Shown: positions 1 to 8,793, numbered from the stretch's first letter. The stretch is DNA of 15,628 nt from Solirubrobacterales bacterium (GCA_013695395.1 JACDAP010000614.1:1-15628), one strand, 5' to 3'. The notes: a model not told the origin generated them from the sequence alone. Translations and numbers: made by a program.

Positions 1-121
1 GCATCGTGCTGGCGCAGGCGCGTCCCGGTGACCGGGCTCACGGGGCTCGCGGGGGACGCCTGCGGCGGGGAGGCCATACCGCCCATCCTGCCACTCGAGC
101 GCGGCCGGGGACGCCCGTCGC

Positions 122-505
122 TCAAGCGGCCGCGTCGCGCAGCGAGCGCTCACGCAGAGCACCGCTGAGGGCCGCGCCGGCCCCCGGGGCCAGGGACTCG
201 TCGGCCACCAGGAGATCAGGCTCGCGCTCCCCGAGATCGATGGCGCCGACGGCGACGACGCGCTCGGTCCCGCCGACGAATGCGGTTGCGCAGGCCACGA
301 CGCGCTCGCGGGGCGCGAACCGCAGCGCTCGGACCAGATCCAGGTCGCGGGTCTCCAGGCCGAGCCCGAGCAGCAGCGCGCGCACCCCGGCGCGATCGGC
401 GCGGTGGGGCAGCCGGAGGCGCAGGCGGGCGCCGTCGGAGAGCGCGGTGGTGGCGTTGAGGAGCATGGGCGGGAGGTCAGTACCTGGTGCGGGCCCCGCC
501 CACAC
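122..505 (-). CDS. Small acetyltransferase-like (GNAT-type) protein
   Basis: A 127-residue minus-strand reading frame with codon use like the rest of the chromosome. From about residue 27 it shows a pattern familiar from GNAT-like proteins: RLRLPHRADRAGVRALL (first strand and helix), then two beta-strand-like stretches, RVVACATAFV and RVVAVGAIDL, and a LLVADESLAPG segment. It ends early for a full GNAT fold and I do not see a clear acetyl-CoA P-loop (Q/RxxGxG/A), so it may be degenerate or only the N-terminal half of the fold. The GTG start at 505 is uncertain; ATG at 466 (PPMLLNATTAL) is the alternative, and neither has a convincing ribosome-binding site. It lies downstream of rarA on the same strand after a 141-base gap containing a possible hairpin, so it is probably a separate unit. 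Substrate unknown. Confidence 0.5.
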   Translation of the reverse strand: MWAGPAPGTDLPPMLLNATTALSDGARLRLRLPHRADRAGVRALLLGLGLETRDLDLVRALRFAPRERVVACATAFVGGTERVVAVGAIDLGEREPDLLVADESLAPGAGAALSGALRERSLRDAAA

Positions 506-572
506 CAGGGACCGCGCGCTGTGCGCGACCTCACGGAGGCGACGGGTGAATCGTCAGGCTTCTGACCACTTC

Positions 573-595
573 AACCCCGGGTGGGCACCCTGGTT
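573..595 (-). terminator. Possible hairpin terminator downstream of rarA
   Basis: An imperfect dyad: AACC and GGTT outer arms enclose GGGTG and CACCC inner arms, with a small internal asymmetry. It lies about 50 bases past the rarA stop. There is no clear T-tract in either direction, so this is only a candidate, as is common in GC-rich actinobacteria. Confidence 0.3.
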
Positions 596-646
596 TCGGT
601 ATTCACCCCGTCCGGGCGCGTTCCTGCGTCCGGTTTCACGCCTCGT

Positions 647-1918
647 TCACACCGTCTGCCTGCCGCGCGCGCGGCGCACCGCAGCGAGTCGCTCGGCCTG
701 CTGTGGCTCGGCGCCCTCCGGCGCGTAGAAGCGGGTGCCGACGAGTGCCGCAGGCAGCAGCTCCTGGGGCGAGACGTGGCCCGGGCGATCGTGCGGGTAG
801 TCGTAGCCGACCCCGCGGGCTCCGGGTAGCAGCGGCTCCGGCGGAGCCTCGACCCCGTGCTCGCGGACGTGCTCCCGCGCCGCGTTCAGCGCGGCGTAGG
901 ACGCGTTCGACTTCGGTGCGCAAGCCAGGTAGGTCGCGCACTGGGCCAGCGCGTGGGCGCCCTCCGGCATGCCGACGAGCTGCACCGCCGCGGCGGTCGA
1001 GGTCGCGACCTGCAGCGCCTGGGGGGCCGCGTTGCCGATGTCCTCGCTGGCCAGGATGACCATGCGCCGGGCGATGAACCGCGGATCCTCGCCCGCCTCG
1101 AGCATCACGGCCAGGTAGTAGAGCGAGGCGTCGGGGTCGGAGCCTCGCGTCGCCTTGATCCAGGCGGAGATGAGGTCGTAGTGCGCGTCGCCCTTCTTGT
1201 CGTAGCGGACCGCGCGGCGCTGGAGGGCGTCCTCGGCGACCGCCAGCGTCACGTGGCCCTGAGCCGCCGCGAGCTCCAACGCGCCGAGTGCGGCGCGCGC
1301 GTCGCCGCCGGTCCGGGCGCTGAGAAAGGCGAGCGCGCCATCTTCGGCCGTCGCATGGTCACCCTCACCGTCACCCGGGAGCTCCAGGAGCGCCTTCTCG
1401 AGCACCCCGCGGACGTCGTCCGGCTCGAGCGCCCGCAGCTCGTAGAGCGCGCACCGCGAGAGCAGCGCGGCGTTGACCTCGAAGCTCGGGTTCTCCGTCG
1501 TCGCGCCGATCAGGGTCACCAGGCCCGCCTCGACCGCGGGCAGCAGCGCGTCCTGCTGGGCCTTGTTGAAGCGGTGGATCTCGTCGAGGAAGAACACGGT
1601 CGCGCCGGATCGGTGGCGCGCCCGCTCCATCACCGCGCGCACCTCCGCGCGCCCGGCCTCCACCGCGGAGAGCTCCTCGAAGGTCGCCTCGGCGGCGGCG
1701 GCGACCAGGCGCGCGAGCGTCGTCTTCCCGGTGCCCGGCGGGCCGTGCAGGATCATCGAGTGCGGGCGCCCGAGCTCGATCGCCGCCCGCAGCGCGGAGC
1801 CCTCCGCGAGCAGGTGGTCCTGGCCCACCACCGCCTCGAGCGAGTCGGGGCGCAGCCGGGCGGCCAGGGGCGCGGGGCGGGAAGGCGCGGGTTCGAAGAG
1901 CTGGTCCACGCGAGACAT
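647..1918 (-). CDS. rarA: Replication-associated recombination protein A (RarA/MgsA), AAA+ ATPase
   Basis: A 423-residue protein of the RarA/MgsA/WRNIP1 family, a clamp-loader-like AAA+ ATPase that acts at stalled replication forks. Seen in sequence: Walker [10 protein letters not shown] at residues 59-67, Walker [10 protein letters not shown] at 108-116, sensor-1 region GATTENPSF at 138-146, a likely arginine finger in LLSRC (R155), and sensor-2 [12 protein letters not shown] near 204-215. The C-terminal half carries the family hallmarks [19 protein letters not shown] and [12 protein letters not shown], and the end has GYDYPHD. I chose the start giving [10 protein letters not shown], which matches how family members begin; an in-frame ATG 12 codons upstream (1954) is possible. 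Neither start has an obvious Shine-Dalgarno. It is divergent from the transporter operon, with about 100 bases between them. Length is normal for the family. Confidence 0.95.
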   Translation of the reverse strand: MSRVDQLFEPAPSRPAPLAARLRPDSLEAVVGQDHLLAEGSALRAAIELGRPHSMILHGPPGTGKTTLARLVAAAAEATFEELSAVEAGRAEVRAVMERARHRSGATVFFLDEIHRFNKAQQDALLPAVEAGLVTLIGATTENPSFEVNAALLSRCALYELRALEPDDVRGVLEKALLELPGDGEGDHATAEDGALAFLSARTGGDARAALGALELAAAQGHVTLAVAEDALQRRAVRYDKKGDAHYDLISAWIKATRGSDPDASLYYLAVMLEAGEDPRFIARRMVILASEDIGNAAPQALQVATSTAAAVQLVGMPEGAHALAQCATYLACAPKSNASYAALNAAREHVREHGVEAPPEPLLPGARGVGYDYPHDRPGHVSPQELLPAALVGTRFYAPEGAEPQQAERLAAVRRARGRQTV

Positions 1919-1928
1919 CGTGGCGACG

Positions 1929-1942
1929 CGTTCGGACGAACG
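1929..1942. repeat. Short dyad between rarA and livF
   Basis: CGTTCG-GA-CGAACG is an inverted repeat with 6-base arms and a 2-base centre in the divergent region. It is not the actinobacterial/Bacillus-type LexA box, which has CGAAC on the left and GTTCG on the right. It may be a regulator site or chance. Confidence 0.2.
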
Positions 1943-2003
1943 GCCGGTCCACATTTCTTACCAGGAGTTCTGTCGGTCGTTTCTGGGAAGGTTCAGGGAC
2001 GAG

Positions 2004-2012
2004 AGGAGGTGA
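2004..2012 (+). promoter_or_regulatory. Strong Shine-Dalgarno that fixes the livF TTG start
   Basis: AGGAGGTGA is a near-perfect anti-16S match ending 4 bases before TTG at 2017. No ATG or GTG is similarly placed, so livF very probably initiates at this TTG. Confidence 0.8.
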
Positions 2013-2016
2013 GAGG

Positions 2017-2853
2017 TTGGCGAAGGGTCGAGCCGAAGAGCGGAAAGGCTCCGAGGAACTGCTGTCGGTGAAGGGTCTGGAAGTGGTCTACGACGACCTC
2101 GCGCTCGTGCTGCGCGGGGTCTCGCTCGACGTCGCCCGCGGCGAGATCGTCGCGCTGCTCGGTGCCAACGGCGCGGGCAAGACGACGCTGCTGCGGGCCA
2201 TCACCGGCCTGCTCGACATCCACAACGGCAAGCCCACGAAGGGCAGCGTGCTGCTCGACGGCGATCCGATCGAGCGGCTCGACCCGCCCGCGATCGTCCG
2301 CCGCGGGATCGCCCAGGTCATGGAGGGACGGCGGATCTTCGCCGAGCTCACCGTGGACGAGAACCTCAAGACAGGCGCCTTCACCCGGAAGGGGCGAACC
2401 GAGATCGCCGAGAGCTACGCGCAGGTCCTCGACCTCTTCCCGGTCCTCAAGGAGCGCGGCTCCTCGATCGCCGGCTATCTCTCCGGCGGCGAGCAGCAGA
2501 TGGTCGCGATGGGCCGTGCGCTGATGGCCGCACCGAAGCTCCTGCTGCTCGACGAGCCCTCGCTCGGGCTCGCCCCGAAGATCGTCCAGCAGATCCGCGA
2601 CATCATCGTCGAGGTCAACCGCCAGGGCACGAGCGTGCTGCTGGTCGAGCAGAACGCCTCGATGGCCCTCGGGATCGCCGACCGCGGCTACGTCATGGAG
2701 ACCGGCCGGATCGTCAAGGAGGGTGCGGCCTCCGCGCTCCTGGCCGACGAGGACATCAAGGAGTTCTACCTCGGCACCGGCGGCGGCGACGCCGACCGGG
2801 TGAACTTCCGGGACGTCAAGAGCTACCGGCGCAAGAAGCGGTGGGCGGCATGA
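2017..2853 (+). CDS. livF: Branched-chain amino acid-type ABC transporter ATPase LivF
   Basis: A 278-residue cytoplasmic ATPase of the LivF family, one of the two nucleotide-binding subunits of a HAAT-type importer. Walker A GANGAGKTT is at 49-57, the signature LSGGE at 155-159, and Walker B LLLLDE at 175-180. The switch-region sequence LLVEQNA has Q/N where most ABC ATPases have His, which is typical of LivF and separates it from LivG. The start is TTG, supported by a strong ribosome-binding site. The protein is about 40 residues longer than a minimal LivF because of an N-terminal lead of about 13 residues and a basic C-terminal tail from about residue 253 ending SYRRKKRWAA. The stop overlaps the livG start by ATGA, so the two are probably translationally coupled. 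First gene of the operon; I see no clear promoter in the 98 bases separating it from rarA. Confidence 0.93.
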   Translation: MAKGRAEERKGSEELLSVKGLEVVYDDLALVLRGVSLDVARGEIVALLGANGAGKTTLLRAITGLLDIHNGKPTKGSVLLDGDPIERLDPPAIVRRGIAQVMEGRRIFAELTVDENLKTGAFTRKGRTEIAESYAQVLDLFPVLKERGSSIAGYLSGGEQQMVAMGRALMAAPKLLLLDEPSLGLAPKIVQQIRDIIVEVNRQGTSVLLVEQNASMALGIADRGYVMETGRIVKEGAASALLADEDIKEFYLGTGGGDADRVNFRDVKSYRRKKRWAA

Positions 2854-3662
2854 CGGAGACCGTGAGCCCGGATGCGACCGACGCACCCGCAGCGGAGCAG
2901 AAGGCGCTGCTCGAGGTCTCCGGCGTCGTCCTGCGCTTCGGCGGCGTCACCGCCCTCGACGGGGTCGACTTCGACGTCCGGCGCGGGGAGCTCTTCGCCG
3001 TCATCGGCCCGAACGGCGCGGGCAAGACCTCGATCTTCAACTGCCTGAACGGGGTCTACACGCCGCAGGAGGGCTCGATCACGCTCGACGGCACCGACCT
3101 GCTCAAGAAGGCACCCGCGCAGATCGCCGGGCTCGGTGTGGCGCGGACCTTCCAGAACCTCGGCCTGTTCGAGAACCTGACCGTCGTCGACAACCTGATG
3201 CTCGGCCGCCACACGAAGATGCGGACGGGCTTCCTGGCCGGGATGGCCTGGTGGGGGCGCGCCAAGCGGGAGGAGATCGAGCACCGCGAGGCGGTCGAGC
3301 GGGTGATCGAGCTGCTCGAGCTCGAGCCCTACCGCGGCCAGCCCGCGGGCAAGCTCCCCTACGGCGTGCAGAAGCGTCTCGAGCTCGGTCGCGCGATCGC
3401 GATGGAGCCCAAGCTGCTGCTGCTCGACGAGCCCGTGGCCGGCATGCACCTGGAGGAGTCCCAGGACATGGCCCGCTACATCCTCGACGTCCGCGACCGG
3501 CTCGACCTCGCGATGATCCTCGTCGAGCACCAGATGGCCCTCGTCATGGATCTCGCCGACCGGGTCATGGCGATGGACTTCGGCGTCCCGATCACCGTCG
3601 GCACCCCGGAGCACGTGCAGAACGACCAGCGCGTCATCGACGCCTACCTCGGGGCCGGATGA
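2850..3662 (+). CDS. livG: Branched-chain amino acid-type ABC transporter ATPase LivG
   Basis: A 270-residue partner ATPase of LivF. Walker A GPNGAGKTS is at 53-61, Walker B LLLLDEP at 189-195, and the switch histidine in VEHQM is H227. LivG family features are visible: ARTFQNLGLFENLTVVDNL at 98-116, then the insert containing HTKMRTGF that separates LivG from LivF. The signature is LPYGVQ (169-174), where most LivG proteins have LPYGQQ or LSYGQQ, so the usual glutamine is valine here. I chose ATG at 2850, which overlaps the livF stop as ATGA; an in-frame GTG three codons earlier (2841) is less likely. The stop overlaps the next gene, again by ATGA. Confidence 0.93.
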   Translation: MTETVSPDATDAPAAEQKALLEVSGVVLRFGGVTALDGVDFDVRRGELFAVIGPNGAGKTSIFNCLNGVYTPQEGSITLDGTDLLKKAPAQIAGLGVARTFQNLGLFENLTVVDNLMLGRHTKMRTGFLAGMAWWGRAKREEIEHREAVERVIELLELEPYRGQPAGKLPYGVQKRLELGRAIAMEPKLLLLDEPVAGMHLEESQDMARYILDVRDRLDLAMILVEHQMALVMDLADRVMAMDFGVPITVGTPEHVQNDQRVIDAYLGAG

Positions 3663-5467
3663 GCACCGCCACCGACCCCGCCGCACCGGCCGGGACCGCG
3701 GCCGTGGCCTCGCTCCCCGGCCACGTCCTCCGCCACGCCGCCGAGCGTCCCAAAGCCGTCGCGCTCCGCGACAAGCACCTCGGCCGCTGGCGGGAGACCA
3801 CCTGGAAGGGGTACGCCGACCGCATCGCTCGGGTCGCCGCCGGGCTGCGGGAGCTCGGGGTCGGGACCGGCGACCGGGTGGCCATACACGCCGAGAACCG
3901 ACCCGAGTGGGTCGTCGCCGACCTGGCGATCCAGGCGCTCGGCGCGATCAGCGTCGGGATCTACCCGACGAGCCCCGAGGCGGAGGTCTCCTACCTGCTC
4001 GGCCACTGCGGCGCCAAGGTCCTGATCGCCGAGGACGAGGAGCAGCTCGACAAGGCCCTGGCCGTTCGGGACGAGCTGCCCGCGCTCGAGCACCTCATCG
4101 TGGTCGAGCCGCGCGGAGTCCGCGCGCAGGGCATCGGCCTGTGGAGCGAGCTGGAGGAGACCGAGCCGCTCGACCTCGAGCAGGCGGTCGCTGCACTCGA
4201 CCCGCAGGCGACCGCGATCCTCGTCTACACGAGCGGCACGACCGGCCCGCCGAAGGGCGGGATGCTCTCCCACGCGAACCTCGTCTTCGCCGGGGAGGCC
4301 TCGAGCGCCGCGTTCGTCACGAGCCCGCAGGACTCGAGCCTCAGCTACCTGCCGCTCTGCCACGTCGCCGAGCGCCTGGCCAGCGTGATCGACGCCGTCC
4401 ACGCCGGCTACACGGTCCACTTCGGCGAGGGCCCGGAGACCTTCCCGCGCGACCTGCGCGAGGTGCAGCCGACGGTGTTCCTCGGGGTCCCGCGCGTCTG
4501 GGAGAAGATGCTCGCGGGCGTCGAGCTCCGGATGGCCGACGCCACCTGGCTCAAGCGGAAGGTCTACGCCCGGGCGCTCGCCCGGGGGCGGAAGGTCGCG
4601 CCGAAGCGCATGGCCGGCGGGCGCTCCGGGCCCTCACGCCTGGCCGACGCCTTCTGGGGTGCGGTCCTCTACCGCCCGCTGCGCGAGAAGCTCGGCCTGC
4701 TGCGGGTCCGCGCCGCGATCTCCGGCGCCGCCCCGATCGCGCCGCAGGTGCTCGAGTACTTCTGGGCGATCGGCGTGCCGGTCCGGGAGGGCTACGGGAT
4801 GACCGAGAACACCGCGTGCGGCACCTACACCCGCGAGGGAGATGTGCGGATCGGCTGGGTCGGCCCGGCCCTCGACGGCGTCGAGCTGAAGCTCGCCGAG
4901 GACGGCGAGATCCTCACCCGCTCGCCCGGCGTCTTCCAGGGCTACTGGGAGAACCCCGAGGCCACGGCCGAGACGGTTGATCCCGACGGTTGGCTGCACA
5001 CCGGCGACGTCGGCGAGCTCTCCGAGGACGGCTTTCTCAAGATCACCGACCGCAAGAAGGACATCATGATCACCGCCGGCGGCAAGAACGTCGCCCCGAG
5101 CGAGATCGAGAACCGGCTGAAGGTCTCCCCGTACGTGCGCGAGGCGATCCTGCTCGGAGACGGCCGCAAGCACCTCGCCGCGCTCATCGGGATCGAGGCC
5201 GACACGGTCGGGGACTGGGCCGCCCGGCAGGGCCTCGCCTACACGACCTACAGCGATCTCGCGGGCAAGGACGAGGTCCGTGCCCTCGTGCAGGCGTGGG
5301 TCGACGAGGTCAACACCGAGCTCGCCCAGGTCGAGGAGGTCAAGAAGTTCGCGCTGCTGAGGGCTGAGCTCGACCACGAGGACGGCCAGCTCACCGCCAC
5401 CCAGAAGGTCAAGCGCTCGGCGATCGCCGAGCAGTTCTCCGACGAGGTGGAGGCCCTCTATGGATGA
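3659..5467 (+). CDS. fadD: Long-chain acyl-CoA synthetase (AMP-forming)
   Basis: A 602-residue ANL-superfamily ligase that activates a carboxylic acid with ATP to the acyl-adenylate and then to the acyl-CoA. Seen: the P-loop TSGTTGPPKG at 191-200, YGMTE at 379-383, TGD at 448-450 with the hinge region ITDRKKDIMITAGGKNVAP after it, and a C-terminal TATQKVKR whose K583 is the likely second-half catalytic lysine. The segment around residues 298-345, rich in Arg and Lys, is the insert of long-chain fatty-acyl-CoA ligases (FadD15/FAA1 type) as opposed to acetyl-CoA synthetases. Actual substrate chain length, or an aromatic acid, cannot be told from this. ATG at 3659 overlaps livG by ATGA; the open frame continues upstream but only as a shadow of livG. 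Its position inside the liv operon suggests it acts on the imported substrate. Confidence 0.93.
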   Translation: MSTATDPAAPAGTAAVASLPGHVLRHAAERPKAVALRDKHLGRWRETTWKGYADRIARVAAGLRELGVGTGDRVAIHAENRPEWVVADLAIQALGAISVGIYPTSPEAEVSYLLGHCGAKVLIAEDEEQLDKALAVRDELPALEHLIVVEPRGVRAQGIGLWSELEETEPLDLEQAVAALDPQATAILVYTSGTTGPPKGGMLSHANLVFAGEASSAAFVTSPQDSSLSYLPLCHVAERLASVIDAVHAGYTVHFGEGPETFPRDLREVQPTVFLGVPRVWEKMLAGVELRMADATWLKRKVYARALARGRKVAPKRMAGGRSGPSRLADAFWGAVLYRPLREKLGLLRVRAAISGAAPIAPQVLEYFWAIGVPVREGYGMTENTACGTYTREGDVRIGWVGPALDGVELKLAEDGEILTRSPGVFQGYWENPEATAETVDPDGWLHTGDVGELSEDGFLKITDRKKDIMITAGGKNVAPSEIENRLKVSPYVREAILLGDGRKHLAALIGIEADTVGDWAARQGLAYTTYSDLAGKDEVRALVQAWVDEVNTELAQVEEVKKFALLRAELDHEDGQLTATQKVKRSAIAEQFSDEVEALYG

Positions 5468-6356
5468 GTTCCTCCAGCTCTGCTTCAACGGCACGGCGCT
5501 CGGCGCGCGGTACGCGCTGGTCGCGCTCGGCTTCGTGATCATCTACCGGGCCACCGGGGTCATCAACTTCGCGCAGGGCGGGCTCGTCGCTCTCGGTGCC
5601 TACCTGGCCTACGCGCTCGGCGACACCGCGACCCTGCCGTTCCTGCTCGCGGTGATCGGGGCCGTTCTCCTCTCCGGCCTGATCGCTGCGGGCACCGAAC
5701 GGGTGGTCCTGCGGCGGATGGTCGGCCAGCCGGTCTTCGCGGTCCTCATGGTGACGATCGGGCTGCTGTTCATCCTCGAGCAGCTCGTCACCTCGATCTG
5801 GGGCTTCCGTGCGCTGAACCTGGGCGACCCGTGGGGCGTGCAGACGGTCGACGCGGGCGGCGTCGTGCTCGCCACGAAGGACCTGTGGACGATCGGCATC
5901 ACCGCCGGCGTGCTCGCCGCGTTCTTCGCGTTCTTCCGCTTCTCCAAGCTCGGGGTCGCCATGCGGGCGACCGCCTTCGACCAGGAGGCTGCGCTGGCCC
6001 AGGGAATCTCCGCCCGGCGGGTCTTCGCGGTCTCCTGGGGGATCTCGGGAGCCCTGGCCTGCCTGGCCGGCGTCACCCTGGCGGCCGGTCCGGCGGCGCT
6101 CACCCCCGGCATCGGCGCGATCGCGCTCGTGGCCTTCCCGGCGATGATCGTCGGTGGCCTCGACTCCCCGATCGGCGCCGTGCTCGGGGGCCTGATCATC
6201 GGCCTGACGCAGGCGCTCACCTCCGGCTACCAGGAGGACCTCTTCCCCTGGGCCGGGGCGAACCTCTCCCAGGTCATGCCCTACATCGTCATGGTGCTGA
6301 TCCTGCTCATCAGGCCCTACGGCCTGTTCGGCACGAAGGAGGTGCGGCGCATATGA
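5460..6356 (+). CDS. livH: Branched-chain amino acid-type ABC transporter permease LivH
   Basis: A 298-residue integral membrane protein with about eight hydrophobic segments. Family landmarks are GVINFAQGG at 33-41, the cytoplasmic coupling loop around 165-183 (GVAMRATAFDQEAALAQGIS), the AMIVGGLDSPIGAVLGG region at 228-244, and the terminal RPYGLFG at 285-291. It forms the translocation pore with LivM. The start ATG lies 8 bases inside the end of the acyl-CoA synthetase gene; GAGGTGGAG just upstream is the ribosome-binding site. Its end overlaps livM by ATGA. Length is normal for LivH. Confidence 0.93.
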   Translation: MDEFLQLCFNGTALGARYALVALGFVIIYRATGVINFAQGGLVALGAYLAYALGDTATLPFLLAVIGAVLLSGLIAAGTERVVLRRMVGQPVFAVLMVTIGLLFILEQLVTSIWGFRALNLGDPWGVQTVDAGGVVLATKDLWTIGITAGVLAAFFAFFRFSKLGVAMRATAFDQEAALAQGISARRVFAVSWGISGALACLAGVTLAAGPAALTPGIGAIALVAFPAMIVGGLDSPIGAVLGGLIIGLTQALTSGYQEDLFPWAGANLSQVMPYIVMVLILLIRPYGLFGTKEVRRI

Positions 6357-7459
6357 GGGCCCGGACCCACGGCCTCATGACGCGCAAGTACAGCGACGAC
6401 CTCCGGCTCTTCGGCTCGACGAACGCCAAGCTCGGGTTGCTCGCGATCCTCCTGCTCTACGCGTTCGTCCCCGTCTTCGTGCAGAGCGCGTTCTGGCTCT
6501 CCGTGCTCGACTACGCGGGGATCGCGGCGGTCGGCGCGCTCGGCCTGAACCTGCTGACCGGCTACACGGGGCAGGTCTCGCTCGGGCACGCGTTCTTCAT
6601 CGGGATCGGCGCCTACGCGGCGGCCAAGCTCGGCGGCCCGGACGACGTCGGCCTGCCGCTCCCGCTCTGGCTGCTTGGGGCGACGCTGATGGGCGCGTTC
6701 GTGGGCGCACTCATCGGCCCGTTCGCGCTGCGCCTCCGGGGGAACTACCTGGCGATCGTCACGCTCGGGTTGGTCTTCCTCGGGGAGCACGTCTTCCGCA
6801 ACGCGAAGGAGATCACCGGCGGGAACTCGGGGACCAGCGTGCAGACCGCCTCCACGTTGCTCGGGGCGGACTTCAAGGACCTTCAGTTCCTCGGCCAGAA
6901 CTTCTCGTTCAACCAGGGCTACTTCTGGCTGATCTGGGGGATCGTCGGGATCGCCGCGTTGCTCTGCAAGAACCTCGTGCGCACCCGGCCGGGCCGGGCG
7001 ATGCAGGCGGTGCGCGACCGGGACGTCGCCGCGGAGGTGATCGGGGTGCAGCTCGGCCGCTACAAGGTCGGGGCCTTCGCGATGAGCTCGGGCCTCGCCG
7101 CCCTCGCGGGCGCGCTGCTCGGCAGCTACCAGCAGTTCGTCACGCCGGAGCAGTTCAACCTGTTCCTGTCGATCCAGTACATCGCGATCATCATCGTCGG
7201 GGGGGTCGGCACGATCTTCGGCTCGATCCTCGGCGCGCTCGTGCTCGGCGGGCTGCCCGGCCTGATCGACCAGTACTCGGCCTCGATCCCCGGCGTGACG
7301 ACCGGCTCGGGCGACTCCGGGTTCATCTCCGTCTTCTCCCTGAACCAGGCGATCTTCGGGCTCCTGATCGTCCTGTTCCTCGTGTTCGAGCCGCGCGGCC
7401 TGGCCGCGCTGTGGCTCCGCGTGAAGGCGTACTTCAAAGCTTGGCCGTTTTCGTACTGA
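6353..7459 (+). CDS. livM: Branched-chain amino acid-type ABC transporter permease LivM
   Basis: A 368-residue multi-pass membrane protein, partner of LivH. Landmarks: GYTGQVSLGHAFFIGIGAY at 70-88, the coupling loop RPGRAMQAVRDRDVAAEVIG at 212-231, IIVGGVGTIFGSILGA at 280-295, and the terminal FEPRGLAALW at 345-354. I chose ATG at 6353, which overlaps the livH stop as ATGA and has GGAGGTG 8 bases upstream. The frame is open further upstream only as a shadow of livH. There is an N-terminal lead of about 25 polar residues before the first membrane segment. Confidence 0.93.
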   Translation: MRARTHGLMTRKYSDDLRLFGSTNAKLGLLAILLLYAFVPVFVQSAFWLSVLDYAGIAAVGALGLNLLTGYTGQVSLGHAFFIGIGAYAAAKLGGPDDVGLPLPLWLLGATLMGAFVGALIGPFALRLRGNYLAIVTLGLVFLGEHVFRNAKEITGGNSGTSVQTASTLLGADFKDLQFLGQNFSFNQGYFWLIWGIVGIAALLCKNLVRTRPGRAMQAVRDRDVAAEVIGVQLGRYKVGAFAMSSGLAALAGALLGSYQQFVTPEQFNLFLSIQYIAIIIVGGVGTIFGSILGALVLGGLPGLIDQYSASIPGVTTGSGDSGFISVFSLNQAIFGLLIVLFLVFEPRGLAALWLRVKAYFKAWPFSY

Positions 7460-7481
7460 TGGCCTTCTGTCCCACACCCCA

Positions 7482-7487
7482 GAGGAG
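7482..7487 (+). promoter_or_regulatory. Ribosome-binding site deciding the livK start
   Basis: GAGGAG lies directly against an ATG at 7488 but 9 bases before the ATG at 7497. The second start has workable spacing and gives a clean lipoprotein signal, so I used it. Confidence 0.65.
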
Positions 7488-7496
7488 ATGCAGCAC

Positions 7497-8780
7497 ATGA
7501 GAGGCATGAGAACACTGACGATCGCCGGAGCGACCGTGGCACTGGCTTTGGCCGGCTGCGGCGGCGCCGACGAATCGGAACCTGCCGCCGACGGCGGCAC
7601 CGACGCCGGGGCCAGCGGCGGAGCGCCACCGAACGCGCCCGGCTTCGACGGCACGACGATCAAGGTCGGGGCGCTCTCACCGCTCTCCGGGCCGGTCGCC
7701 GTCATTGGCAACCCGCTGACCAACGGCAACAAGGTCTTCTTCGACGCGTTGAACGCCAAGGGCGGGATCGCGGGCAAGTACAAGGTCGAGCTCGTCCAGG
7801 ACGACACCCAGTACAAGCCGGACGTCGCCGTCCAGCGCTACAACCGGCTGAAGGGCGACGTGGTCGCCTTCACCCAGGTGCTCGGCACCGCGGTCACGCT
7901 CGGCGTCCTGCCGCAGCTCAAGCGCGACGAGATCCTCGCCGCGCCCGCATCGCTGGACGCGTTCTGGGTCCGCGAGCCGAACCTGCTGCCGGTCGGCAAC
8001 CCCTACCAGGGGCAGGCGATCAACGGGATCGACTACTACCTCAAGAACGGCGGCGAGGGGAAGAACATCTGCTCGCTCTCCCAGGATGACGCCTACGGCG
8101 AGGCCGGCAAGGAAGGCGTCGACTTCGTCGCCGAGAAGGAGGGCTTCAAGCTCGCCTCCGCCCAGAAGTTCACGCAGGGCGACAAGGACGTGACCGGCCA
8201 GATCCAGTCGCTGGCCGGGGCGAAGTGCGACGCGGTCTTCGTGACCTCGCTGCCGACCGACTCGGGCACGATCTGGGGCACCGCCGCCAAGCTCGGCTTC
8301 GCACCCCAGTGGATCGCGCAGTCGCCGGCGTGGATCGACGAGCTCGGCGCTTCCCCGCTCAAGGACTACCTCGCCAAGAACGTGTGGGTCGTCGCGGAGG
8401 GCACGGAGTGGGGTGACGAGTCGGTCGAGGGCATGAAGCAGATGGTCGCCGACGTCGAGCAGTTCGATCCGAACCAGGACCCGGACTACTACTTCGCCTT
8501 CGGCTACGTGCAGGGCGAGGCGATGTCCGCGGTCCTCGAGAAGGCCGTCGAGAACGGTGACCTGTCGCACAAGGGCGTGCTCGACGCCTCGAAGGAGCTC
8601 GGCAACGTGAGCTTCGACGGGCTGTTCGGCGATTACGAGTACGGCGACGCGGAAGCTCGCACGCCGCCGTCGGCCTCGACGATCTTCGAGGTCGACACCG
8701 ACAAGCCGTACGCGCTCGGGACGCTCGAGAAGGACTACACGTCCGAGGCGGTCAGCGAGTTCGAGTACAAGGCGCGCTGA
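7497..8780 (+). CDS. livK: Substrate-binding lipoprotein of the Liv-type ABC transporter
   Basis: A 427-residue exported protein of the periplasmic-binding-protein type 1 fold (Peripla_BP_6), the extracytoplasmic receptor for LivFGHM. It starts with a short basic n-region, a hydrophobic stretch and a lipobox LAGC (18-21), so it should be lipid-anchored at C21. A Gly/Asp/Ala-rich linker follows. The mature domain begins with TIKVGALSPLSGPVA, then GNKVFFDALNAKGGIAG and LVQDDTQYKPDVAVQ, which are characteristic of the family. It lies 37 bases after livM and probably belongs to the same operon. The ligand cannot be read from sequence: LivK-like receptors also bind aromatic and aliphatic carboxylates, and the embedded acyl-CoA synthetase makes such a ligand plausible. 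Confidence 0.92.
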   Translation: MRGMRTLTIAGATVALALAGCGGADESEPAADGGTDAGASGGAPPNAPGFDGTTIKVGALSPLSGPVAVIGNPLTNGNKVFFDALNAKGGIAGKYKVELVQDDTQYKPDVAVQRYNRLKGDVVAFTQVLGTAVTLGVLPQLKRDEILAAPASLDAFWVREPNLLPVGNPYQGQAINGIDYYLKNGGEGKNICSLSQDDAYGEAGKEGVDFVAEKEGFKLASAQKFTQGDKDVTGQIQSLAGAKCDAVFVTSLPTDSGTIWGTAAKLGFAPQWIAQSPAWIDELGASPLKDYLAKNVWVVAEGTEWGDESVEGMKQMVADVEQFDPNQDPDYYFAFGYVQGEAMSAVLEKAVENGDLSHKGVLDASKELGNVSFDGLFGDYEYGDAEARTPPSASTIFEVDTDKPYALGTLEKDYTSEAVSEFEYKAR

Positions 8781-8793
8781 GCGCCTGCAGGTC

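Noticed and set aside
1929..1942. SOS box for rarA
   Set aside because: The half-sites are in the wrong order and spacing for the actinobacterial LexA consensus.
3251..3658. Upstream extension of the acyl-CoA synthetase frame inside livG
   Set aside because: It is Arg-rich shadow translation of livG. The ATGA start at 3659 matches the pattern of the operon.
5831..6352. Upstream extension of the livM frame within livH
   Set aside because: Shadow of livH; the ATGA-overlapping ATG at 6353 has a good Shine-Dalgarno and gives a normal LivM length.
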